From NCBI RefSeq assembly GCF_013391695.1, contig NZ_JACBGH010000006.1, forward strand, positions 62,001 through 126,000: DNA of 64,000 nucleotides. The letters run 5' to 3'. The stretch comes from Thiomicrorhabdus cannonii (lineage in GTDB: Bacteria > Pseudomonadota > Gammaproteobacteria > Thiomicrospirales > Thiomicrospiraceae). Positions 19,707 to 30,343 of this stretch are shown piece by piece (position 1 is the stretch's first letter; each line of letters begins with the position of its first letter). A program made the position numbers and the translations under genes. The notes under the pieces were generated by a model, which did no database searches, was not told where the DNA came from, and worked only from the letters and a program-made list of their open reading frames with translations.

Positions 19707-19787
19707 AAAAAGGTTTAAGCGCACCTACTTAAGGTTTCTCAAAAGGGATCGGAAGTAAAAAGCTTTTTTTAACTTTATTTTTTTTAA

Positions 19788-19813
19788 TTTTAACTTGTAA
19801 AACTTTAGGAGAA
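19788..19813 (+). promoter_or_regulatory. atpE translation-initiation enhancer and ribosome site
   Basis: A U/A-rich leader with TTTTAACT, a short A-rich spacer and AAACTTTAGGAGA precedes the atpE ATG by 5-6 bases. The layout closely resembles the E. coli atpE enhancer (TTTTAACTGAAACAAAC then GGAG), which raises c-subunit synthesis. The role here is inferred from that likeness. Confidence 0.55.
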
Positions 19814-19818
19814 AGTCG

Positions 19819-20109
19819 ATGGAAGTAACTGCTACTATGATTGCTGATATCTACTCTGCAACTGCTATTGGTGTAGGTGTAATTTTGGCTGCTGCTGGTC
19901 TGGGTTCAGCTATTGGTTGGGGTCTGATCTGTTCTAAAACGTTGGAAGGTATCGCTCGTCAGCCTGAAATGCGTCCTGCATTGATGACTAACATGTTCAT
20001 CTTCGCTGGTTTGATGGAATCTTTCCCATTCATCATCCTAGCTTTCGCTATGTGGTTCTTGTTCGCTAACCCATTCGTCGGTGCTTTGAAAGCTGCTTTG
20101 GGTGCTTAA
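19819..20109 (+). CDS. atpE: ATP synthase F0 subunit c
   Basis: A 96-residue proteolipid with two TM helices joined by the polar loop ARQPEMRP. The ion-carrying carboxylate is the Glu in GLMESFPF of helix 2. In the Na+-binding enzyme of Ilyobacter the helix-1 partner is Gln32 and helix 2 has E-S-T; here the aligned positions are Trp and E-S-F, so proton coupling is expected. It is preceded by a 184-base gap with a hairpin and a translation enhancer. Confidence 0.96.
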   Translation: MEVTATMIADIYSATAIGVGVILAAAGLGSAIGWGLICSKTLEGIARQPEMRPALMTNMFIFAGLMESFPFIILAFAMWFLFANPFVGALKAALGA

Positions 20110-20170
20110 TCCCTAGGGCTTAATAAACCGTAATCTAATTTTTTAGTTAACGAATGGCGAGGTAACCACC

Positions 20171-20641
20171 GTGAGTATTAATGCAACGCTTCTCATCCAA
20201 ATCATTGCTTTTGTGCTATTGGTTTGGTTTGTGAACAAAGTGCTGTGGGGGCCGCTGTCAAAGCTAATGGAAGAGCGTCAGAAGAAAATTGCTGACGGTC
20301 TTTCTGCCGCTGAGAAAGGTAAGCATGAACTTGAGTTGGCTGAACAGAAGGCTAAAGAAGTCCTGAAAGACGCTAAAGCTCAAGCTCAAAACATTCTAAG
20401 TCAGGCTGAAAAGCGTGGTTCTGAAATCGTAGAAGATGCGAAAGTAAAAGCTAACGAAGAAGCTGACCGAATCAAAGCTGCCGCCCAAGCAGAAATTGCG
20501 CAAGAAGTTAGTCGTGCTAGAGAAGATCTTCGTAAAGAAGTGGCTTCTTTGGTTGTGACTGGTGCAGAAAAAATTCTTAAGAAAGAAGTTGATGCAGCAG
20601 TACACAATGACATGCTTGACACCTTAGTTAAATCAATCTAA
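20171..20641 (+). CDS. atpF: ATP synthase F0 subunit b
   Basis: A 156-residue peripheral-stalk subunit. One N-terminal TM helix (about 6-24) is followed by a long charged coiled coil ([20 protein letters not shown] onward) that holds F1 through delta. The GTG start at 20171 follows GCGAGG. Length is typical for the simple b2 stalk, with no b' gene. Confidence 0.96.
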   Translation: MSINATLLIQIIAFVLLVWFVNKVLWGPLSKLMEERQKKIADGLSAAEKGKHELELAEQKAKEVLKDAKAQAQNILSQAEKRGSEIVEDAKVKANEEADRIKAAAQAEIAQEVSRAREDLRKEVASLVVTGAEKILKKEVDAAVHNDMLDTLVKSI

Positions 20642-20652
20642 GGGACACTTCT

Positions 20653-21189
20653 ATGGCAGAATTAATGACAATTGCAAGACCGTACGCTGAAGCTGTTTTT
20701 GCCGTAGCAAAGGAAAAAAACACGCTAGCAGCCTGGTCAGATGAATTAGCAAACCTGGGTGCTATCGCTGCAGATCCTGCAATGCAGGCCATGATTGCTA
20801 ATCCAGCCTACAGCGATGCAAACATAATGGATGTTTTTGCATCAGTTATGGGCGCCAATCTGACTAACGAAGGTAAAAACCTTCTGACTGTCATGGCTGA
20901 AAACAAGCGCTTTGCCGCGTTGCCAGCAGTTGCTGAAATCTTTGAAGATTTGAAAGCGGCTGATGAAAAACGCATCAGAGCAACCGTAATGACAGCCTTT
21001 GAAGCGACGGATGAGCAGAAGAACAAATTAAGTGCTGCTTTAAATGCTAAGTTTGATGCTGACGTGGAGATTACCTATGAAATGGATCCGTCTCTACTCG
21101 CAGGAATCAAAATTAAAGTCGGTGACTGGGCAATTGATGGCTCAGCCGTTTCCCAACTAAACAAACTTGGCGCAGCAATCGCCCAATAA
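20653..21189 (+). CDS. atpH: ATP synthase F1 subunit delta
   Basis: A 178-residue stator subunit that ties alpha3beta3 to the b stalk. The helical N-terminal domain (ARPYAEAVFAVAKEKN) and the C-terminal signature (DPSLLAGIKIKVGDWAIDGS) are clear. It lies 11 bases after atpF and 15 before atpA. Confidence 0.95.
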   Translation: MAELMTIARPYAEAVFAVAKEKNTLAAWSDELANLGAIAADPAMQAMIANPAYSDANIMDVFASVMGANLTNEGKNLLTVMAENKRFAALPAVAEIFEDLKAADEKRIRATVMTAFEATDEQKNKLSAALNAKFDADVEITYEMDPSLLAGIKIKVGDWAIDGSAVSQLNKLGAAIAQ

Positions 21190-21204
21190 TGGAGAGGAAC
21201 ACAC

Positions 21205-22746
21205 ATGCAATTGAATGCCTCTGAAATCAGTACCCTAATCAAAGACCGCATCGCTGGTTTTTCTGGTGCTGCAGAGTCTGGCAGTGAAGGTACGGTCGTT
21301 AGCATCGCTGACGGTATCGCGCTTATTCACGGCGTGTCAGATGTAATGTATGGTGAGATGGTTCAATTCGACGAAAACACTTTCGGTATGGCGCTTAACC
21401 TTGAGCGTGATTCTGTTGGTGTGGTAATTCTTGGTGAATACGAGCACATCTCTGAAGGTGATAAAGTAACTTGTACTGGCCGCATCCTGGAAGTTCCAGT
21501 TGGTCCAGAAATGATGGGTCGCGTTGTTGACGGTCTAGGTCGTCCAATCGACGGTAAAGGTCCTATCAACGCTAAGATCACTTCACCAATCGAGCGTATC
21601 GCTCCTGGCGTTATCGATCGTAAATCAGTTGACCAACCAATGATGACTGGTATCAAGTCTATCGACTCGATGATTCCAGTTGGTCGTGGTCAGCGTGAGT
21701 TGATCATCGGTGACCGTCAGACTGGTAAAACTGCTATCGCAATCGACGCGATCATTTCACAGAAGAACACTGGTGTGAAATGTGTGTACGTAGCGATGGG
21801 TCAAAAAGCATCTACAGTGAACAACGTTCGTCGTAAGTTGGAAGAAATGGGTGCAATGGAAAACACAGTGATCGTTGCGGCTAACGCTTCTGATCCTGCT
21901 GCATTGCAATACATGGCTGCTTACGCTGGTTGTGCGATGGGTGAATACTACCGTGACCGTGGTGAAGACGCGTTGATCATTTATGATGACTTGACTAAAC
22001 AAGCTCAAGCTTACCGTCAGATCTCATTGTTGCTACGTCGTCCTCCAGGACGTGAAGCTTTCCCAGGTGACGTATTCTATCTACATTCACGTCTACTTGA
22101 GCGTGCTGCTCGTGTAAACGAAGACTACGTAGAGCGTTTCACTAACGGTGAAGTAAAAGGTAAGACTGGTTCTTTGACTGCTCTGCCAATTATTGAAACT
22201 CAAGCAGGTGACGTTTCTGCATTCGTACCTACCAACGTAATCTCGATCACTGACGGTCAGATCTTCCTTGAAACAGGTTTGTTCTCTCAAGGTATCCGTC
22301 CTGCGGTTAACGCTGGTTTGTCTGTATCACGTGTTGGTGGTGCTGCACAGACTAAAGCGATCAAGAAGTTGGGTGGTGGTATCCGTCTTGACTTGGCACA
22401 ATACCGTGAATTGGCTGCGTTTGCTCAGTTCGCATCTGACTTGGATGCAGCGACTAAAGCACAGCTAGAGCGTGGTAAGCGTGTTACTGAGTTGATGAAG
22501 CAGAACCAATATGCACCTTTGACTATCGCTGAAATGGCAGTTTCTTTGTATGCTGCTAACGAAGGTTACCTGGACGATATCGAAGTTGACAAGGTACTTT
22601 CGTTTGAAGCAGGTGTACATGCCTACCTGAACAGCCAACATGCTGATCTGGCCGCCAAAATTAACCAAAAAGGCGACTGGAATGATGAAATCGTTGCAGG
22701 TGTAAAAGCTTGTATCGAAGAATTCAAAGCTAACGGCGTTTACTAA
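21205..22746 (+). CDS. atpA: ATP synthase F1 subunit alpha
   Basis: A 513-residue non-catalytic nucleotide-binding subunit. The P-loop [15 protein letters not shown] is near residue 170, and the [27 protein letters not shown] segment and the [17 protein letters not shown] signature are complete. Length equals the E. coli subunit. The GGAGAGGAA ribosome site precedes the ATG. Confidence 0.98.
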   Translation: MQLNASEISTLIKDRIAGFSGAAESGSEGTVVSIADGIALIHGVSDVMYGEMVQFDENTFGMALNLERDSVGVVILGEYEHISEGDKVTCTGRILEVPVGPEMMGRVVDGLGRPIDGKGPINAKITSPIERIAPGVIDRKSVDQPMMTGIKSIDSMIPVGRGQRELIIGDRQTGKTAIAIDAIISQKNTGVKCVYVAMGQKASTVNNVRRKLEEMGAMENTVIVAANASDPAALQYMAAYAGCAMGEYYRDRGEDALIIYDDLTKQAQAYRQISLLLRRPPGREAFPGDVFYLHSRLLERAARVNEDYVERFTNGEVKGKTGSLTALPIIETQAGDVSAFVPTNVISITDGQIFLETGLFSQGIRPAVNAGLSVSRVGGAAQTKAIKKLGGGIRLDLAQYRELAAFAQFASDLDAATKAQLERGKRVTELMKQNQYAPLTIAEMAVSLYAANEGYLDDIEVDKVLSFEAGVHAYLNSQHADLAAKINQKGDWNDEIVAGVKACIEEFKANGVY

Positions 22747-22761
22747 TATAAGGGGTAGGCC

Positions 22762-23622
22762 ATGGCAGGCGGTAGTAAAGAAATACGGGCGAAAATCGCG
22801 TCCGTAACGAATACCAAGAAAATCACCAAAGCCATGGAAATGGTGGCGGCTTCTAAAATGCGTCGTGCGCAAGCCCGCATGGAAGCCACTAAGCCATACG
22901 TCGAAAAAGTGAAGAGAGTGATCTCTCACGTTGCCGGTGCACATCCTGAGTATAAGCATCCTTATACTCAGACACGTGACAAGGTTAAACGTGTTGGTTT
23001 GATCATGGTCTCTTCTGATCGAGGTCTATGTGGTGGTTTAAACTCAAACTTATTCCGTAAAGCTTTACCAATGCTTAAGCAGTGGAAGGAGCAGGGTGTT
23101 GAGGTTGAACTTGCACTGATCGGTAACAAAGCAAAAACGTTCTTCCGTTCTTATGGCGGGAATGTGGTTGCAGCGGTTTCCGATTTGGGTGATACCCCTC
23201 ACATTGAGGATCTGGTTGGTACCATCAAGGTTGTCCTGGACAAGTTTGATGCGGGTCAAATCGATGAAGTCTATCTGGCTTCTAACGAGTTTGTGAACAC
23301 AATGGCACAAAACCCGACAGTCCAGAAAATCGTTCCTCTTGAAGCTGAAGCGAAATCAGAAACGCATTGGGACTACTTGTATGAGCCTGATGCCAAGACA
23401 GCGTTGGATCTTCTGATGCGTCGTTATGTTGAGAGCGTGGTGTACGGTTCGGTCGTTGAGAATGCTGCATGTGAGCAAGGTGCTCGTATGATGGCAATGA
23501 AAAACGCGACGGACAACGCGGGTGAGATGATTAAAGAACTTAAATTGTCTTACAACAAAGCTCGACAAGCAGCAATCACGCAAGAGTTGTCGGAAATTGT
23601 TGCCGGTTCATCAGCCGTTTAA
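22762..23622 (+). CDS. atpG: ATP synthase F1 subunit gamma
   Basis: A 286-residue rotor shaft. The N-terminal coiled-coil helix ([30 protein letters not shown]) and the C-terminal partner ending in [15 protein letters not shown] are intact, with the [10 protein letters not shown] segment between them. Normal length and position. Confidence 0.97.
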   Translation: MAGGSKEIRAKIASVTNTKKITKAMEMVAASKMRRAQARMEATKPYVEKVKRVISHVAGAHPEYKHPYTQTRDKVKRVGLIMVSSDRGLCGGLNSNLFRKALPMLKQWKEQGVEVELALIGNKAKTFFRSYGGNVVAAVSDLGDTPHIEDLVGTIKVVLDKFDAGQIDEVYLASNEFVNTMAQNPTVQKIVPLEAEAKSETHWDYLYEPDAKTALDLLMRRYVESVVYGSVVENAACEQGARMMAMKNATDNAGEMIKELKLSYNKARQAAITQELSEIVAGSSAV

Positions 23623-23628
23623 GTTTGA

Positions 23629-25032
<1,404 letters not shown>

Positions 25033-25038
25033 TGAGCC

Positions 25039-25473
25039 ATGGCAGTCACAATGCAAGTCGATATTGTAAGTGCGGAAGGACAAATCTTCTCTGGTAAAGC
25101 AGAGATGCTTTTTGCACAGGCTGCCGACGGTGAGGTAGGTATCCTACCTCACCACACCCAGTTCCTGAGCCGGTTAAAACCCGGCACAGTACGCGTTGTC
25201 AGTGGTGACGAAGAACAACATTTCTACGTCAACAGCGGCATTATCGAAATCCAGCCTAGCATGGTAACGGTTTTGGCCGACTCTGCGATTCGTGCGGCAG
25301 ATTTGGATGAAGCGGAAGCCCAAGCGGCTAAGCAACGTGCTGAAGAAGCAATGGCTAACGCGAAGTCTGAAACAGACATCGCCCGTGCTCAAGTTGAGTT
25401 AGCGGAAGCGGTTGCTCAGATTCAATCGATCTCGAAACTACGCGATCGTTTGCATAAGACTGGGTTGGCGTAA
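25039..25473 (+). CDS. atpC: ATP synthase F1 subunit epsilon
   Basis: A 144-residue rotor and inhibitory subunit with an N-terminal beta-sandwich (VDIVSAEGQIFSG, GEVGILPHHTQFLSRLKPG) and a C-terminal helical hairpin rich in Ala and Glu (DEAEAQAAKQRAEEAMANA). It ends the operon, 15 bases before a strong terminator. Confidence 0.96.
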   Translation: MAVTMQVDIVSAEGQIFSGKAEMLFAQAADGEVGILPHHTQFLSRLKPGTVRVVSGDEEQHFYVNSGIIEIQPSMVTVLADSAIRAADLDEAEAQAAKQRAEEAMANAKSETDIARAQVELAEAVAQIQSISKLRDRLHKTGLA

Positions 25474-25488
25474 TCGTTAATCTTTGTG

Positions 25489-25518
25489 AAAAAAGCGCCT
25501 TAGGGCGCTTTTTTTTTC
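25489..25518 (+). terminator. Rho-independent terminator of the atp operon
   Basis: AAAAGCGCC and GGCGCTTTT form a 9-bp stem with a TTAG loop, followed by a run of T. It is right after the atpC stop. Confidence 0.95.
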
Positions 25519-25634
25519 CATTTTGAATGGGTTTAATGTGTGTGGTTGGCGCAGTATGCAAACCTTTCGTTGCCTGATGGGTGTTGAAAGGTTTGAATAT
25601 TGATTAATGCATCGTTTTAACGTTGGTAGCACAA

Positions 25635-27002
25635 ATGAGTTTGAATGTTTTGATTTTGGCGGCCGGTAAGGGCACCCGTATGAATTCCAAATTGCCCAAG
25701 GTCTTGCAGCCGCTGGGTGGGCGCCCGCTGTTGGCGCATGTCATCAACACGGCGCAGGCATTGCAGGCGGACAAGGTCATTGGCGTGATTGGCCATGGCG
25801 CCGATGCTGTTAAACAAGCCTTTGCGGATTCTGCGGTGGATTGGGTGCTGCAAACCGAACAGTTGGGTACCGGACATGCGGTGAGTGTAGCCGCGGATCA
25901 TTTAGATGACGACGCTTGCGTGGTGATCCTCTACGGCGATGTGCCGTTAATTAGCGACGCCACCCTGCAGGATTTGATTGCGCAGGTCAAGACAACGCAT
26001 CCATTGGCGTTATTAACCTTGATCATGCACGATTCAACCGGCTACGGGCGCATTGTGCGCGACAGTCATTTTAAGGTGCAGGCGATTGTCGAAGAAAAGG
26101 ATGCGACGCCCGAGCAGCGCCAGATCAAAGAGGTCAATACCGGCATTATGGCTGTGCGCGGCCTTGAGTTGAAAAAATGGCTCTCTCAGTTGGATAACAA
26201 CAACGCGCAACGCGAATACTATCTGACCGATATTATCGCCATGTGCGTGGCGGACGGCTTTGAGGTCAATAGCGCACAACCGGCCAACGCCATTGAAGTG
26301 CTGGGCGTCAACGATAAGGTGCAATTGCAGGCTTTGGAGCGCGAATACCAGCTAGCCCAAGCGACGGCGTTGATGCGTCAGGGCGTAACGCTAGCCGATG
26401 CATCGCGTTTGGAGATCCGCGGGCATGTCACCGCCGGCAAAGATGTGTTTATTGATGTGAATGTGGTGCTGGAAGGCAACAACCAGCTTGCTGAGGACGT
26501 CACCATCGGCGCTAACTGCCATCTTAAAAACGTGATCTTAGGTCAGGGCGTCAAGGTTCAGCCTTTCAGTCATCTGGAAGACTGTGTGATTGACGCCGAT
26601 TGTGTGATCGGTCCTTATGCGCGTTTAAGACCGGGTACGGAGTTGGCAGAAGGCGTGCGCATCGGCAACTTTGTGGAAACCAAAAAGGTGCGCATCGGCA
26701 AGGGTTCCAAGGTCAACCACCTCAGTTATATCGGCGATACGCTGATGGGCGAGGGCTGCAATATCGGCGCCGGCACCATTACCTGCAACTATGACGGCGT
26801 CAACAAACATCTGACCGAAATCGGCAACAACGTCTTTGTCGGCTCCGATACCCAGTTGATTGCGCCGGTGAAGGTCAACGACGGCGCGACGATCGGTGCC
26901 GGTTCGACCATTACCAAAGAGGTGCCGGCCGAGGAGTTGACCCTGAGCCGCTCCAAACAGCTGACCATTAAAGGCTGGCACAAGCCAGTCAAGAAAGGCT
27001 GA
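25635..27002 (+). CDS. glmU: Bifunctional UDP-N-acetylglucosamine pyrophosphorylase / glucosamine-1-phosphate acetyltransferase
   Basis: A 455-residue enzyme making UDP-GlcNAc for peptidoglycan and LPS. The N-terminal uridylyltransferase has LILAAGKGTRMNSKLPKVLQPL, QLGTGHAV and YGDVPLI. The C-terminal left-handed beta helix has hexapeptide repeats and the acetyltransferase region (NFVETKKVRIGKGSKVNHLSY, then IGAGTITCNYDG). The ATG at 25635 is preferred over an upstream frame extension to 25623. A small gene and ubiA follow closely. Confidence 0.97.
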   Translation: MSLNVLILAAGKGTRMNSKLPKVLQPLGGRPLLAHVINTAQALQADKVIGVIGHGADAVKQAFADSAVDWVLQTEQLGTGHAVSVAADHLDDDACVVILYGDVPLISDATLQDLIAQVKTTHPLALLTLIMHDSTGYGRIVRDSHFKVQAIVEEKDATPEQRQIKEVNTGIMAVRGLELKKWLSQLDNNNAQREYYLTDIIAMCVADGFEVNSAQPANAIEVLGVNDKVQLQALEREYQLAQATALMRQGVTLADASRLEIRGHVTAGKDVFIDVNVVLEGNNQLAEDVTIGANCHLKNVILGQGVKVQPFSHLEDCVIDADCVIGPYARLRPGTELAEGVRIGNFVETKKVRIGKGSKVNHLSYIGDTLMGEGCNIGAGTITCNYDGVNKHLTEIGNNVFVGSDTQLIAPVKVNDGATIGAGSTITKEVPAEELTLSRSKQLTIKGWHKPVKKG

Positions 27003-27006
27003 GAGC

Positions 27007-27264
27007 ATGCGCTATTTACCTTTTTCCCCGAAAGCGTGTGATGCGCTGCGAACTAAACTGGCCGAACTGGGCTGGCCGATTGTGCATCAGGACGTGGGAC
27101 AAACTGAACTGGTGGGTTACGGTTATGTGATTGTCTGGCAGAAAGAAGACGCCAAAATCACGTTGCATTACAACGACCGTCAGGGTGTCGCTCAAGCGCA
27201 GGTGGAGCTGAATGACCCGGCCTGGTCAGTTTTACAGCCGGTGGTGGAAGCCTTAAATGGCTAA
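27007..27264 (+). CDS. Small hypothetical protein (85 aa)
   Basis: A soluble 85-residue protein with a predicted alpha/beta pattern (ACDALRTKLAELG, then strands YGYVIVWQK and AKITLHYNDR). It starts 4 bases after glmU and overlaps ubiA by 8 bases, so it is translated as part of this transcript. No family recognised. A near copy of the dispersed element (27215-27233, one mismatch) encodes DPAWSV. Confidence 0.65.
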   Translation: MRYLPFSPKACDALRTKLAELGWPIVHQDVGQTELVGYGYVIVWQKEDAKITLHYNDRQGVAQAQVELNDPAWSVLQPVVEALNG

Positions 27265-28135
27265 TGGCGCTACGCAGCCGCAGATGGGTAAATTACGCGC
27301 CTATATCGCGCTGACCCGCATAGACCGGCCTGTTGGGATTTATCTGGTGCTTTGGCCGGCCTTATGGGCATTGGTTATCGCCTCTGAGGGTGTGCCTAAC
27401 CTGTGGATAACGGTGATATTTATCCTCGGCGCGATTTTGATGCGTTCTGCGGGTTGTGTCATCAACGATTATGCCGACCGCCATTTTGACGGTCATGTCA
27501 AGCGCACCTGCCAGCGTCCGTTGGCGTGCGGAGCGCTCTCTGCCAAGGAGGCGTTGCTGTTTTTCGGCTTGCTGTGTCTGCTGGCCTTTAGTTTGGTGTT
27601 GACGCTCAATAGTCTGACGGTTTGGCTCTCGTTGGGCGCAGTGGCGTTGGCGGCGCTTTATCCTTTTATGAAGCGCCATACCCATTGGCCGCAGGCGTTT
27701 TTGGGTGCGGCCTTCGCCTGGGCGATTCCTATGGCGTTTGCGGCGGTGCAGAACACGGTGCCGTGGCAGGTTTGGCCGTTGTTTGCCGCGACTTTGGTGT
27801 GGTCGCTGATTTACGACACCGCCTATGCGGTGGGCGATAAAGAGGACGATCTGAAAATCGGCGTGAAATCGACGGCGATTTTATTTGGCAGGCATCTGGT
27901 GGCCTGGACGGCACTGTTTCAGCTCATTATGCTGGCTTTGCTGCTGTGGGTGGGGCAGCTCTTTGTGTTGGGAACGGCTTATTACACGAGCTTGGCCATT
28001 GTCGCTGTTTGGTTTTTTTACGATCTGAAGCGCTTGGCGAAAGACGATGCACACATCGCCTTTAAGGTATTTCTACAAAATCACTGGATTGGGGTGATTA
28101 TTCTGGCCGGATTGCTGTGCGACCCGGCCTGTTGA
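27257..28135 (+). CDS. ubiA: 4-hydroxybenzoate polyprenyltransferase
   Basis: A 292-residue, multi-TM prenyltransferase of ubiquinone synthesis. Both Asp-rich motifs are intact: NDYADRHFDGHVKRT (about 73-87) and DKEDDLKIGVKSTA (about 195-208). About eight TM segments are visible. Its last residues, CDPAC, and its stop codon are encoded by a copy of the dispersed element (28122-28141), so the repeat replaces or extends the normal C-terminus. ubiC, which makes the substrate, is nearby at 29798 on the other strand. Confidence 0.95.
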   Translation: MANGATQPQMGKLRAYIALTRIDRPVGIYLVLWPALWALVIASEGVPNLWITVIFILGAILMRSAGCVINDYADRHFDGHVKRTCQRPLACGALSAKEALLFFGLLCLLAFSLVLTLNSLTVWLSLGAVALAALYPFMKRHTHWPQAFLGAAFAWAIPMAFAAVQNTVPWQVWPLFAATLVWSLIYDTAYAVGDKEDDLKIGVKSTAILFGRHLVAWTALFQLIMLALLLWVGQLFVLGTAYYTSLAIVAVWFFYDLKRLAKDDAHIAFKVFLQNHWIGVIILAGLLCDPAC

Positions 28136-28141
28136 GTTTTT
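28122..28141 (+). repeat. Dispersed 20-bp element overlapping the ubiA stop codon
   Basis: Perfect ACCCGGCCTGTTGAGTTTTT; the TGA at 28133-28135 inside it is the ubiA stop. The T-run points toward the convergent gene. Confidence 0.85.
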
Positions 28142-28163
28142 AATGACTCGTTTTCAACACTCA

Positions 28164-28667
28164 TTATTGCAGGCTGCTGGTGCTCGGCAGTTGCAGAATC
28201 GCCTTCAGATCCAGCTGCCATTCAGCGCTGTTTAGCGCCTGTGAAAAAACCTTCCAGAGAATATTCATCAGTTGCGGCTGAAACGGCAGGGCGATGCCCG
28301 GCCCCTCTTCCGGTTCCAGATTGAGTTGCGGATTGTCGCTGTCCAACCCTTTGAAAGTGATGCGAGTCAGCAGAATTGGCGCTTCGCCTAAAGGATAGTG
28401 CGGGTCTTCGGGCGGTGTAAAAGCGCTCTCAAAATCGCTGTCGGGGGCGTTTTGTTTGGCTGCCGCCGCCATATTCAGCTTGCGCCCGCCAAACAGAGGG
28501 TCGCCGGTTTGCGGATGCTGGCCCTGTAACGCCGGAACCAGCAGCGACATATAACGGCGCGTGATCCAGGCTGAGTAGAGCTGGTCGTTGTGCGTTTTTA
28601 TCTTTAAGAGTATTCTGTCTTCAAGTGCGTTATACGCCGCCTGAATTTGGGAGATCGCGTCGGACAT
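28164..28667 (-). CDS. Hypothetical protein (167 aa)
   Basis: A soluble protein starting MSDAISQIQAAYNALEDRIL, followed by a helical region (YSAWITRRYMSLLVPALQG), an Ala/Pro-rich linker and an acidic C-terminal half. The frame is open much further upstream (to 28829), but that part overlaps the leader and signal-peptide codons of the divergent gene on the other strand, so the ATG at 28667 is preferred. No family recognised; it converges with ubiA. Confidence 0.6.
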   Translation of the reverse strand: MSDAISQIQAAYNALEDRILLKIKTHNDQLYSAWITRRYMSLLVPALQGQHPQTGDPLFGGRKLNMAAAAKQNAPDSDFESAFTPPEDPHYPLGEAPILLTRITFKGLDSDNPQLNLEPEEGPGIALPFQPQLMNILWKVFSQALNSAEWQLDLKAILQLPSTSSLQ

Positions 28668-28707
28668 GGTGTTTATGGATTCAAAAATAGCCAAAATGAA
28701 GGTGGCA

Positions 28708-29766
28708 ATGTCCACCGAAGTTAAACGCTTCATTATAAACCTCTTGTTTGTTCTCGGCCTAGTTATGTTATGCGGGATAAATCTCACGCAGGCGCAAGAG
28801 AGCCAGCCGGCGCAACAGGCGCCCGTCAAACCCGAAAAAAACTATCTGCTTGAAGATGTGGAGCCGGGAAAACTCTCGAAAGGACTGGAGTATTTAGAAC
28901 ATTTTCAAGTGTGGTTGGGGGGCCGTTTTGAACACTCCGCCCGTCAGGTGGATGACTATTTCGGCAGCGAAGAAGGGTTTGAACGCTCCAAAGGGAATCG
29001 TTTGGACGTATTGACCCCGATGGTTTTTCATGATTCGGGGCAAATCGAGATGGCCATGAAACTGCGGGCCAAGCTGTTTTTGCCTCGTATCAGTGACCGA
29101 TTGCACTTGGTTGTGACCACCGAAGACACCAGTGTCAAAGGTCAGGCGGATGATTCTTTGGCGCGTGAAATCACCGAAGAAGATGGAAGGACAGCTGTTG
29201 GCTTGCAATTGGCGCTGGAAAAATACAGTAAGCTCGCCAGTCTGTTGGACATCGGTTTAAGCTTTAAAAATATTGTCGATCCCGACCCCTATGTGCGATT
29301 GAAGAAGAACTATGAGTGGGAACATCCTTCCGGTTGGGTCACGCGTATGGGACAAACGGCCTTTTGGGAGCGTTATGAAGGCGTTGGGCTGGATTCCAAA
29401 CTGGTATTCGATAAGCCGCTGGATGCTAACAATCTGTTCCGTAGTCAGACAGATGGGCTATGGCAGTATGAAGAGGGGACGTATAGTCTGACGCAGCGTC
29501 TTTTGCTTTACCATACGCAGACTAAACACACCCTGCATACCTACCAGTTGCGCGGTGATTGGGACAGCGCCGAAAGCGCCTATTATGATGCCGGCATGCA
29601 TCTGAGCGGCTATGGCGCCTTCTTTAACTGGCGCGAAAGGGCTTATAAAGACTGGCTGTTTTTCGAGGTCGAGCCGGGGGTGTATTACAGTCAGGAGAAC
29701 GACTTCAAGCGCGCCGACCTGACCTTGCTGCTGCTGTTGGAAATGCGCTTTTATCACACGCCCTGA
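28708..29766 (+). CDS. Putative outer-membrane protein of unknown function
   Basis: A 352-residue exported protein. The chosen ATG begins a signal peptide (basic start, hydrophobic core NLLFVLGLVMLCGI, cleavage near TQAQ|ES). The mature part has many short alternating strands with Tyr/Trp at ends (YNYEWEH-like, YSLTQRLLLYHT, DWLFFEVEPGVYYS) and ends in a strand with terminal aromatic residues, as in a beta-barrel. An earlier in-frame ATG at 28666 would overlap the start of the divergent gene. Function is unknown. Confidence 0.65.
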   Translation: MSTEVKRFIINLLFVLGLVMLCGINLTQAQESQPAQQAPVKPEKNYLLEDVEPGKLSKGLEYLEHFQVWLGGRFEHSARQVDDYFGSEEGFERSKGNRLDVLTPMVFHDSGQIEMAMKLRAKLFLPRISDRLHLVVTTEDTSVKGQADDSLAREITEEDGRTAVGLQLALEKYSKLASLLDIGLSFKNIVDPDPYVRLKKNYEWEHPSGWVTRMGQTAFWERYEGVGLDSKLVFDKPLDANNLFRSQTDGLWQYEEGTYSLTQRLLLYHTQTKHTLHTYQLRGDWDSAESAYYDAGMHLSGYGAFFNWRERAYKDWLFFEVEPGVYYSQENDFKRADLTLLLLLEMRFYHTP

Positions 29767-29797
29767 ATGCAAACGCTCTAATCGGTTCCGGCGCGCA

Positions 29798-30343
29798 TCA
29801 GTTGAGTAGATCGGGTAAAAACACCTCGGTCAGCAAAAGCGGCGCTTCGTCTTGCATAAACACCGAACGGCGTGCATAACCTTTCTCTTTCAAACCTGTC
29901 TGATCCAATGAGTGCTGCAAATGCGGCAGCGCCTGCAGCGGCAGATGGCTGAAGCCAAACGGCGAGCGGCGTATTCCCGGCAGTTCAAAGAGCACCTCGC
30001 CTAAAGGTTTTTCTCCCAGTTTTTGCAGAGGTATCCAAGGATTGTGGTTGTCAAAATAGGGAATGACGGTGCGCGCATACACCCAGTTCTGGGGTGTGGA
30101 TTGGCCGCATTGCAGCAGGACGCAGCGCACCCACGCCTTGTCCATTGGGTGCATGCCTAATGCGTGCGCTTCATCGAGAAGCGGGCGTTCCAGTTTTTCT
30201 GAGAGTACTCTTACGCTTAATGCCGGGCAGTTTTGCCGTAATCTGCTCGTCAGGGAATCAGGCGTGCTTAACCATGACTGTATGGTTTTGCAGGTGGTGA
30301 TGCGGCGAATCAGGCTTTCCGGTTTCCAATGTGGATTATGCAT
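29798..30343 (-). CDS. ubiC: Chorismate--pyruvate lyase
   Basis: A 181-residue UbiC-family enzyme that makes 4-hydroxybenzoate from chorismate for ubiquinone. Typical segments are WVRCVLLQCG, NWVYARTVIP, LGEKPLGEVLF with the essential Gly-Glu region, and a C-terminal ARRSVFMQDEAPLLLTEVFLP. It overlaps the end of the HD-GYP gene by 8 bases and would be cotranscribed with it, unlike the frequent ubiCA operon. Confidence 0.93.
   Translation of the reverse strand: MHNPHWKPESLIRRITTCKTIQSWLSTPDSLTSRLRQNCPALSVRVLSEKLERPLLDEAHALGMHPMDKAWVRCVLLQCGQSTPQNWVYARTVIPYFDNHNPWIPLQKLGEKPLGEVLFELPGIRRSPFGFSHLPLQALPHLQHSLDQTGLKEKGYARRSVFMQDEAPLLLTEVFLPDLLN

Noticed and set aside
19819-20109. Na+-coupled ATP synthase because of Glu-Ser in subunit c
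   Set aside because: The helix-1 Gln of the Na+ site is replaced by Trp and the following Thr by Phe, so proton coupling is more likely.
27402-27410. Perfect DnaA box TGTGGATAA
   Set aside because: It is a single copy inside ubiA with no cluster of boxes or AT-rich unwinding region, so no origin is claimed.
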